Part shown: positions 21,689-28,747 of the stretch, one piece after another
Position numbering within the stretch: position 1 is the first letter of the stretch
Layout of the letters: each line of letters begins with the position of its first letter
Assembly (NCBI GenBank): GCA_003988855.1
Contig: QYAI01000237.1
Coordinates: 1-28,747 of the forward strand
DNA: 28,747 nucleotides
Origin: Arachnopeziza araneosa
Taxonomy: Eukaryota > Ascomycota > Leotiomycetes > Helotiales > Arachnopezizaceae
Direction: 5' to 3'
Made by a program: the position numbers and the translations under genes
Notes under the pieces: generated by a model
What the model saw: only the letters and a program-made list of their open reading frames with translations
Databases searched by the model: none
What the model was told of the DNA's origin: nothing

Positions 21689-23324
21689 ATGAATCCCTAT
21701 CCAAGATCACCATCTCCAGATGGCCCTGCTTTGAAGTTTCTCCGAGGAATTGAACCTCCAAAGAAACACCTTTCAATCTCCGATATATTGAAACCTACAG
21801 TACGAGACGCGCCTTCATTTCTGCTTGAGGAGGCGAGATTCTACACGCAGGGCGACCACGACACCACTCCTATTAACATCCTCCTTGAAGCAGAGCCTGG
21901 GAGCAAGTTAGTCGTTGAGGGCTATTTCGTTGCCGACAGAGACCAGCTTAACCTCCGTAAGTCTTACGATCACATAAGAACTCAAATTAACATAGAATTC
22001 AGTTAGAAGAGATGGTTCTGGTAACCACAAGAACAACTCTCTAGTTCGTGTTTACGATGTTGCTGCTTACAGTGTTGGTGATGATCCTGTCACCATCTGG
22101 GTAGCATCAGATGACATATGGCTTGAGATACGACCGCAGGTTAAATATCTTCGGAAGTATCACGAGTCCACCCTGGCTACCAAAATATATTACGTTGCTG
22201 TTGACTTTTACAAGAAGATGGAGACTTTGAAGAAGGTTTCAAACTCGTTCAATGAACCTTTTGAGGTCATCCATGAGGTAAACTCTCCCTTCGATTAATA
22301 ATGTTGCCGCTAATAAATGAAGTTCTTGCAATGCTATTCTGGTTCTGGCAGTACGCTCTGCGAAGTTGCTGGGTTATTGGCTTCTAGTAAGAAATTCTTT
22401 CAAGACATGATTCAAAACGAGCATAGAGGTCAAAGCAATATATTCTTCAAATGGGTTGCTGCAGGAGCACCATTATCCCAGATTGACGGATTACCAATTT
22501 CGGGAACCAGTCATCATTTCGGCGCAGTTCTCACAGACACTCAGCGCCATGAATTCAACCTGAGATATCACCAAATCACTGCACCGGCACCTATCCCTCA
22601 TCCTTCCTCGCCAACTCCGCCTCCAATCATTGAAACAACAACCCACTCCTTCTCCTCCAGTTTCAACGCTGCCGGCGATTGGAAATCTAGCCGTTTTCCT
22701 TTAGGCATCACACCAGAAGACCGTTTCTCGGTCACCTCCATCGGCCTCCTCTCCCTAACCATCCTCTCACACTGTGCTGAGACTGGGAAGCGCTCTATCG
22801 CAGAGCACACCATTTCCTACCTCCACGACCGGATTTACTTCGGTTTCGGAATAACCTGGCGGCCCGCAGCACGGGAGATCATCCGTCGATGTCCTGAACA
22901 GATCATCAATGCGCTAGGTGAGGACTGGGCTGATTCTCCACTAGTCAAAGATCTAAAGCAAGGAGTACCCTCGCAGATGCCGAACGATCAGAAATATGCT
23001 GTTGAGGTGGGGAAGTTAATGAGTGGTGAAAAGGTCATCGCCATGCGTAACTCAAAGACGAAAGGCCCAGCAGTGGCAGCGGTGCCAGCTGCACCTAGGA
23101 TAGCAAGGTTTGCACGGTCCTCTACGCCGACGAGTGTGAGTGCACCGATTGGCAATACTGCGCATATCTCGCATGCCGCGCATAGCTTACCTGCTACTCG
23201 TCCCGTAGATGTGGTGAGCAGTGTTTCGAATCGTTCAACAGATGCAATTCTTACACCAAAAGATGGGATGCCAGTCAAGAGTTCTGGATATGGGAAATTG
23301 GCGTTTGAACCTTTTGGGCTGTGA
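21689..23324 (+). CDS. Putative RFTS-domain-like nuclear protein
   Basis: Exons 21689-21956, 22003-22277 and 22323-23324 with 46 and 45 bp introns (gtaagt...ttcag; gtaaac...gaag) give 514 residues. I chose the ATG at 21689 (MNPYPRSPSP) because upstream in-frame starts run into the PUS4 promoter. Residues about 75-180 contain LVVEGYFVADRDQLNL, then SLVRVYDVAAYSVGDDPVTIW and SDDIWLEIRPQVKYLRKYH. That pattern resembles replication-foci targeting (RFTS) domains known from DNA methyltransferases and heterochromatin proteins such as fission-yeast Raf2. The C-terminal 180 residues are Ala/Pro/Ser-rich and probably disordered. The exon structure is firm. The domain name is a recognition from pattern only, so a chromatin role is inference. 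Confidence 0.8.
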
Positions 23325-24363
23325 TTTTAAGAAAGTAACGTTCTGTTTTTGGGCATTGTCGGAGTCGTGGAGATAGTTATGACCTGCATGGTAGGCGTTG
23401 TAGATACCCAAGAAATGTCATGATATTTGGTTTACATGTTGAAACATTACGTAACTGCAAGATTTAAATGTATGGTGAGCTGGAGTGGAATGGGTTTAGA
23501 AAGAGGTTCAGTCTATTTGGTAGATCTAAGTTGAGAAGTGTCAAGTGTCAACCTCCGTGACCAAAACTAGAGCCAACCGCATTTTGACGCGAGATGATGA
23601 CAGAGCAGCAAGTAGGGCTAGAAGACAAGTTGCTTTAGACTAAATACTAAGCGAGTTGAATGGCGATGATTGTCTTCTTCCTCTCTCCAAAGGGAAACCA
23701 ACTGCGTGTTTTCTACGAAGGCCCCGGTCAAAATTCAGGAAATTACAGGGCCTGCATACACTAAATACCCTATAAATAGGCGACAAAGTATATTTGCAGG
23801 CTCTGAGGTCGCTGTAATTACAGGCTTTGTACGCTGAGAGGGATTGGATAAGCATTTATAGGGCTTACACACTGTAGGGAAGGGATAGGCTAGGTTTAGG
23901 TTCTATTTGTCACGAGACCAATTCGGAGGCTTGGAAAGCAAGTTGATGGCTCTATTCAGACCATTCTAAGCTAAAGAAAGAAGGGCAAGAAGCTCGGAGT
24001 TCTACAGAGGGTTTGTTTACCTAGACGCGTCGAAACACGCTAGTTTACCTGAGTGCCTAAGTACAGCCCCACGGCTCAGCCTCGAAGGCACGTGATCATG
24101 AATCTAGTAGTTCTTATTCGTGACACAGACGATAGAGGATAAAGGAGAGAGGATAAGGAGGATACAGGAGAGAGGATAGGGAGGATACAAGAGAGAGGTA
24201 GACTGTACTCCGTATAGACTCGAAGCTAGGTAGCTACCGCCGTATAGGTCTTTGAGACCTGTGATGAGCAGAATATCACGTGTTGCAAATATCATGTGTA
24301 GACGGCACGGGCGAAGAGAACCTCATTTCCGAGGTGTGGAGAATAAGGGGTAGATTCAGAGTG
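23325..24363. other. Intergenic before the transposon nest
   Basis: No gene seen. It holds a perfect 10 bp inverted repeat, CCCTATAAAT (23768-23777) and ATTTATAGGG (23854-23863). Two ATTACAGG-type motifs (near 23743 and 23817) are also present, possibly a remnant of a small transposon. A GA-rich minisatellite follows at 24143. Confidence 0.45.
24143..24203 (+). repeat. Purine-rich 23 bp minisatellite, about 2.6 copies
   Basis: Units AGGAGAGAGGATAAGGAGGA+TAC (24143-24165), a near-identical second unit (24166-24188) and a partial third. The plus strand is almost pure purine. It lies about 160 bp outside the outer MULE end. Confidence 0.75.
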
Positions 24364-24570
24364 GGGATTGCTAAATCCTGTCCGGCACAGTGCTAAATCC
24401 TGTCCACTAGCATCGTGCGCCACCCATGTACCAAGCATCAACACCACATAGTAATTTATATTGTAAATCGATGCTTGTGACATATATTCTCAACATATCC
24501 GCGTAGCATCCGTGTGTCAATAATGTATTATGCAAGACACAAAATGAAGCTATTCCTAACATTAAGTAGA
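24364..24570 (+). repeat. Diverged left terminal repeat of an outer MULE
   Basis: This segment aligns in order with the left terminal inverted repeat of the next element. Shared blocks include ATTGCTAAATC at the outer edge, then AGCATCAACACCAC, TGTAAATCGATGCT and ACATATATTCT. At the inner edge is AAAATGAAGCTATT. It carries many substitutions. Same orientation as the copy at 24571. Two 22 bp units start it (24370-24391, then a partial copy). It appears to be the end of an older, related element. Confidence 0.75.
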
Positions 24571-24766
24571 GTATTGGTAAATCGAGGCCGGACAAGTGCT
24601 ATATCGAGGCCGAGGAACGTGCACTACGCACCGTGCACCAGGCATCAACACCACTAGTTATTTGTACTGTAAATCAATGCTCCATGCCATATATCTTATG
24701 TTAGTCATCTGAATCAATTTATATGCAAGTACAGCAAAAATGAAGCTATTTTCAATAACTTCTACA
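24571..24766 (+). repeat. Left terminal inverted repeat of the MULE
   Basis: This is the reverse complement of 28354-28528 with only scattered differences. Its outer edge carries an extra 22 bp unit (24576-24597, GGTAAATCGAGGCCGGACAA+GT) that the right repeat lacks. Confidence 0.9.
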
Positions 24767-25555
24767 CCGCTAACTGCCTGACCGCTACTCTGCTCTGATG
24801 ATATGTAGGCTTTACACTTGATATTCTTTTGATTCTTATTCAATCTGCTTTGCTTTGCTTGCTCTATTGAACCTAACATTCTCACGATTCTTACTTATCT
24901 AACTTATCCTACTCTTCGATGTAAAATGAAGGCTGTTCTGAACTAGTTTACAGCCAAATTTGAGGTGCAGGAATTCGAGAGCAGCACTGACGCATGGGAT
25001 GAAGTCCAAGAGTTTGCAAAAGATCATATGTTCTCTGTATTCAAATTCGACACTGGTAAAGCTAATCGCAAGATATGGGCGTGTGCAAAGCACGGCAAAG
25101 TCGGTCATAAGTGTAAACGCTCTGATCTTGACCCAAAAAGTCAACGAGAAGGCCGAACTAAGAAGACAGATTGTCAGTGGAAAGTTGAAGCAAGGCGTCA
25201 AAACAACAAGCTAGAAGAGGAGAGTTGGGTAGTCCAAAGCTTGTCTGATATTCATAACCACCTACCTGCTCTCTGGCTTAAAGCTTTTCCAGAGTACTGT
25301 ACTGCTACTCTCTTGGAAGCAGATCTTGAAGATATACTAGCTCTTCGTAGCGCTGGAAGTGAGTCAAGGCAGATATTAAGTGCTCTTCGCCAGCAAGATC
25401 CAAGCTGCTTTCTTACACAACATTCCCGCTAAACACAAACTCAAGATGCTCGGAGGTCTTCGTCTTATTAATTAGCTGCTAAACTAGCTTAGTTCTGAGG
25501 ATTATACCTTCAGAGTAGATTATAATCAAGATAACCGAGTATGCCGGCTCTTAAT

Positions 25556-26343
25556 CATTTTGTAACGGTGCTTTCTCTGGGTAGCGCTAGGTACTGAGAT
25601 AGTCACGTTGACGCAATGACTTATGTGGTTGTAGTAGCTTGTTACTAAGTAGTCAGATACTTTATTTGAGTTGAGCACGAAGCTTTTATCTAATGGTCGT
25701 AGACTAAGTCTTATATAGTAGCTTCCTTATTCCCGTATCATTCGTATCATCAGTATTACCATGCTGATACTGCTGATACTACTCACGTAGTGGCTTACCG
25801 TATCACCTGTATCATCAGTATCACCATGCTGATACTGCTGATACTGTCGCAAGTAGAGTAGTTCGGCCAGCTGAAAGCAGCTAAGCCGCAAGCGGAAGGC
25901 TTTCGACCTAGCTGAAAGCAGCCAAATAGCTCATCTCCGGATCAGGTAGTCAAGTCAAAGAACTTCCGAAAGCAATATCCGAATGCAGTTATAACGTGAT
26001 TAATGGAATGAGCCAGTGGAGGATCAAAGAGAGGATCTGAGTATAAAGGAGAGGTCTGTTAGAGTAGGAAAGAAGCAGAGAAAAAGATCAGTTCGGAGAT
26101 TAAGATCAGTTCTTAGAAGACTACTTAATTGAATTAATTCAAGCTCTTATTATCTGATCAGTGAACTACTGATTTATATATTCTTAACTTCAAAAGACTT
26201 ATTGCTTATATGAGCAATATCAACGGTGACAGATACTGCTGATACTAATCACGTGATCTCATGTGTGCTGAGGACAGCCTACACAGCGTATGCTACGTAC
26301 TGTCCTTCCCCCCCTAGGCCCAGAATGTGACCGTAACACATTT
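25556..26343 (-). mobile_element. Solo LTR 1 (778 bp) with CATTT target duplication
   Basis: The element 25561-26338 has ends TGTAACGG...CCGTAACA and is flanked by CATTT at 25556-25560 and 26339-26343. On the minus strand it shows a TATATAAGAC box, then CAAATAAAGTATCTG (polyadenylation signal), and ends ACCCAGAGAAAGCACCGTTA+CA. This is the layout of an LTR (U3-R-U5). No internal gag or pol is present, so it is a solo LTR left by recombination. It interrupts the MULE transposase before the catalytic core. Confidence 0.88.
25744..25847. repeat. Two hairpin-forming 39 bp units inside solo LTR 1
   Basis: GTATCATCAGTATTACCATG... (25744-25782) recurs at 25809-25847 with two changes. Each contains the imperfect palindrome CAGTAT(T/C)A-CCATGC-TGATACTG. 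They lie in the U3 part of the LTR, upstream of the TATA box. Confidence 0.75.
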
Positions 26344-26438
26344 CTAGTTAATATGCTTAAGCTCTGGCGGCAACATCTATATGTCCTGCTACTTGATTCT
26401 ACCTATAAAACCAACCGGTATAGCATGCCTTTGTTGAA

Positions 26439-26884
26439 TATTATGTTACGAACCGAATATGAGAAAGGCCAGGATTGGTCTGAGGGGTAATCATAGTTGG
26501 AGGATAGCGGTACCCAGGGTCACGTGATAGTGCACGTGATCAGGCTCGATCACCGGGGAGCACGGTGATCGCGAGTGATCGGATCACCACGGATCATGGT
26601 GATCGGATCACCACGGATCATGGTGATCGTGAGTGATCAGGATCACCGGGGAGCACGGTGATCGTGAGAGATCAGATCACCGTGGATCATAGTGATCGGG
26701 GGAGATCAGTGGTCGGGGAGCAGTATATAACACTTGGTCTACGACCACTACATAGGAGCTTCGTGCTCAACTCAAATAAAGTATCTGATTACTTGGTAAC
26801 AAGCTACACAATACACATACACACAGTGCGCCCGTGGATATCTCAGCAACCTTCGCTACCCAGAGAAAGCACCGTTACATATTA
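26439..26884 (+). mobile_element. Solo LTR 2 (436 bp) with TATTA target duplication
   Basis: The element 26444-26879 starts TGTTACG and ends ACCGTTACA, with TATTA at 26439-26443 and again at 26880-26884. It is on the plus strand, opposite to LTR 1. Its 3' half matches LTR 1 closely: AGTATATAACAC box, GCTTCGTGCTCAACTCAAAT, AATAAAGTATCTGATTACTT, and CTACCCAGAGAAAGCACCGT. Its 5' half is unrelated and is dominated by a palindromic repeat array. It sits directly after MPLLNI in the MULE transposase. Confidence 0.9.
26548..26708. repeat. Array of five palindromic units in solo LTR 2
   Basis: Five units of about 24-35 bp, each an imperfect palindrome GATCACC-(N9-11)-GGTGATC or close variant, follow one another. 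Two versions of the loop alternate (GGGGAGCAC and ACGGATCAT). GTGAGTGATC spacers lie between some units. The array sits in U3, just before the TATA box. Confidence 0.88.
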
Positions 26885-28353
26885 GTAGAGTCAGCGGCGG
26901 CTAAGATACTCTTGCTTTTAGAGTTTGCTTCTTGTCTGCAGAGAAGAGTAACGATTATCATTAGGCGCTTGAGAATATAGCTTCTATATTGCGATCAAAC
27001 GACATTAGCACGCCTTCATGTGTTGTCACAGACCGAGAACTTGCTTTAATGAACGCTCTTCAGCTTTCTTTTCCAGACGCAGCTTATATGCTCTGCTAAT
27101 AGCATGTACAAATGAACGTACTAGCCAAAACTCGGCGTTTCTTTCCAAAATTAACTCCAAGCGCTAATGATCTGCCACCGCAGCGACACCCTACATTCGA
27201 GCTCTTCTTGCAAGCGTGGAGTCAGCTCATGAAGTCGCTGACTCTTGATGAGTACTACACGCGCAAAGCTGAGCTTGAGAAGCCCGGAAAACACCCTGAT
27301 AGCGCTGTTCAATATGCGACTAAAACTTGGTTGCTATAGAAAGAAAAACTTGTCACGTGTTAGATTGTTTACCTCACTTTGGCAACACAACAACAAGTCG
27401 TTTGGAAAGCCTACACGCAGTAATGAAGCAATATATCCGCGTTTCGACTGCTAATCTTGCTCGAGTATATCTGCGCTTTCACCTCTTCTAGCGGAATCAA
27501 GAGATCAATCTGCTTGCAAAGCTAGCTCGAGATCGCGAGCGCTAGATTCATATCGCGTCTCATCAGCTGTTTAATCAGGTTAGTCAATATGTTCATAATA
27601 CAGCTCTTCGCTATATATTTGCTTAGTACGAGCTTTTATCACACGATTCAACTTCAACAGTCTGCACAAAGCGCTTCCGGCAAAGTATAGGCTTGCCTTG
27701 CAAGCATGAACTAGCTGCTCTTCAGCGAATTAGTCAACAGCTCGAGCTTACTTCAATCCACTAATTCTGGCATGTTTTCAAGAGTTCTCCTTCAAATAGC
27801 GCTGGATTATATACACATGCGCGCGAGCCACGACTTGCTACAGTTGGAGGGCGAAAGAAGTTGCCAAAACCAACTTATCGAGCTAAGGCGCAGTCAAGTA
27901 AGTTATAGGCAGTAATGTAGATTTTTGAATGCGACTACATACTAATTACTACTGTCGCAGGTACACGGCGATTGCCTTCTGCTTTCGAATTACCTTCTCC
28001 TTCTACAGCACCGCCTCGGCTGCAAGAACCTCTACAACTAAACTTAGTTCCGAGTCGCGCAATACTGTCAAGTACGAAGCAAGGTTTAGAGCGGATTCAA
28101 GCTGCTGGTGATAGTTATGAAGCTGGCACAGTTCCAGAGCGTAGCTATAAGAGAATTGCTACAGATGAGGGCTTGATATCAGTACAAGGACGAGCAAAGC
28201 TTCTAGAAAGCCCTGAGCGAGTCCACAAACTTCTATTTCGGGCTTATAATGATGCAAATACTGCTTCGCAGCTAGCTTTAACTGATCCTTTTGCAATACC
28301 TTCGATAGAAGAGTTGGAGGCTATTTTTGATACAAATGATGGCGAATATGCCA

Positions 28354-28528
28354 TGTAGACGTTATTGGGAATAGCTTCATTTTTGCTGTACTTGCATATA
28401 AATTGATTCAGATGACTAACATAAGATATATGGCATGGAGCATCGATTTACAGTACAAATAACTAGTGGTGTTGATGCCTGGTGCACGGTGCGTAGTGCA
28501 CGTTCCTCGGCCTCGATTTAGCAATACC
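28354..28528 (-). repeat. Right terminal inverted repeat of the MULE
   Basis: Reverse complement of the left repeat. Its inner edge overlaps the stop codon of the transposase gene (TAG 28356-28358). Confidence 0.9.
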
Positions 28529-28552
28529 CAATATAGACTCTGTTATTGACTT

Positions 28553-28602
28553 TGCTACTCTGCTACTCTGCTACTCTGCTACTTTGCTACTCTGCTACTC
28601 TG
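28553..28602 (+). repeat. (GCTACTCT)n octanucleotide microsatellite, about 6 copies
   Basis: GCTACTCT is repeated head to tail with one CTACTTTG variant unit. The inner MULE has a single equivalent (GCTACTCTGCTC) near 24782, so the expansion is specific to the outer copy. Confidence 0.9.
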
Positions 28603-28622
28603 ACATATTAAGCTTTGCTTTC

Positions 28623-28747
28623 CTGATACTTCGTCCCGAACTTGAATACAAAATAGAGCCTGTTCCAGAGCAATTTACAGCTTGTTTCGCTACTCAGGTG
28701 TACGACAGCGACATAGCAGCTAAGGAGGATATCATAGAGTTCGCCAA
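28623..28747 (+). CDS. N-terminal part of a second MULE transposase (partial)
   Basis: An open frame runs off the right edge. Its residues EQFTACFATQVYDSDI...IIEFA align with FTAKFEVQEFESSTDAW...VQEFA at the start of the inner MULE transposase. No in-frame ATG is visible in the short stretch upstream, so the start is uncertain. It keeps Gln where the inner copy has TAG, so that stop was a sense codon. The remainder of the gene lies outside the window and its state is unknown. Confidence 0.65.
   Translation, partial: MILRPELEYKIEPVPEQFTACFATQVYDSDIAAKEDIIEFA

Larger units (their letters stand above)
24926..28358 (+). pseudogene. Decayed MULE transposase (FAR1-like zinc cluster, MULE DDE, SWIM)
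   Basis: Blocks in order. At 24926 is ATG, then a TAG at 24941. A FAR1-type DNA-binding region follows, with WACAKHGK, TDCQWKV and SDIHNH (24965-25260). Next is RVDYNQDNRVCRLL up to the first LTR at 25561. The transposase core resumes after 26343, with LLLDSTYKTNRYSMPLLNI carrying the first catalytic Asp. After the second LTR come SCVVTDRELALMNAL (second Asp, about 27013-27055), NVLAKTRRFFPKL, SRLESLHAVMKQYIR and a SWIM-like zinc motif CTKRFRQSIGLPCKHELAAL (27664-27723). After a 63 bp intron (27898-27960) a hydrophilic tail ends at TAG 28356-28358, inside the right TIR. Many stops fit TGG or CAG mutated to stop. The gene is dead. Confidence 0.9.
24571..28528 (+). mobile_element. Mutator-like element (MULE), degenerate, with long TIRs
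   Basis: The element is bounded by inverted repeats of about 175-195 bp, left 24571-24766 and right 28354-28528. They are nearly identical over more than 150 bp; shared blocks include TCGAGGCCGAGGAACGTGCA and ATGCTCCATGCCATATATCT. Inside is a broken MULE transposase gene on the plus strand, and two solo LTRs have inserted into it. I could not find a convincing 8-11 bp target duplication at its ends, perhaps because it inserted into another MULE whose sequence has since mutated. Intact MULEs move by cut and paste using a DDE transposase. This copy cannot, given its stops and insertions. Confidence 0.9.
28529..28747 (+). mobile_element. Outer MULE, resumed interior (runs off the window)
   Basis: The sequence resumes the interior of the diverged outer MULE whose left end is at 24364-24570. 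The GCTACTCTG repeats here match the CGCTACTCTGCTCTG found just inside the TIR of the inner element. The transposase start follows. Confidence 0.65.

Noticed and set aside
25561..26338. The 778 bp insert as a TIR DNA transposon.
   Set aside because: Ends of only about 8 bp, TG...CA termini, 5 bp duplication and a TATA box followed by AATAAA fit an LTR. A related LTR in the opposite orientation supports this.

Overview
The window comes from a filamentous ascomycete (Pezizomycotina). The evidence is short 45-62 bp GT-AG introns with CTAAC/CTGAC-like branch points, typical fungal gene families and typical fungal transposons. A leotiomycete is my guess, not something the sequence proves. Few genes are intact. 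Much of the rest is decayed genes and transposons whose stop codons are mostly explicable as C-to-T or G-to-A transitions.

Layout: (1) 1-3.5 kb holds three decayed accessory genes side by side: an MFS transporter (+), a CmcJ/AsaB-like hydroxylase (-) and an FAD-dependent amine/amino-acid oxidase (+). They look like a dead metabolic cluster. (2) 4.2-5.7 kb is a decayed NB-ARC-TPR (NLR-like) gene (-). (3) 6356-7609 is an intact three-exon EBP2 gene (ribosome biogenesis). (4) 9716-10687 is a lineage-type protein with a Cys/His-rich head and a Ser/Pro/Thr-rich body; an open frame continues past its stop. (5) 11050-12997 is a decayed five-exon gene of an unidentified family (-). (6) 15126-17625 is a three-exon multi-pass membrane protein (-), split by a single TAA that is followed directly by ATG. 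(7) 19754-21500 is PUS4/TruB-type tRNA pseudouridine synthase (-). It diverges from 21689-23324, a three-exon protein that may carry an RFTS-like domain, across a roughly 190 bp shared promoter.

(8) From 24364 to the right edge is a transposon nest. A Mutator-like element (MULE) with long terminal inverted repeats lies just inside the left end of a second, more diverged MULE. The inner MULE is itself broken by two related solo LTRs in opposite orientations, each with a perfect 5 bp target-site duplication.

Housekeeping functions (EBP2 for rRNA processing, PUS4 for tRNA pseudouridine-55) share the window with dead accessory genes. Apart from the divergent PUS4/RFTS-like pair I see no functional operon-like arrangement. 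I find no rRNA, tRNA or CRISPR.
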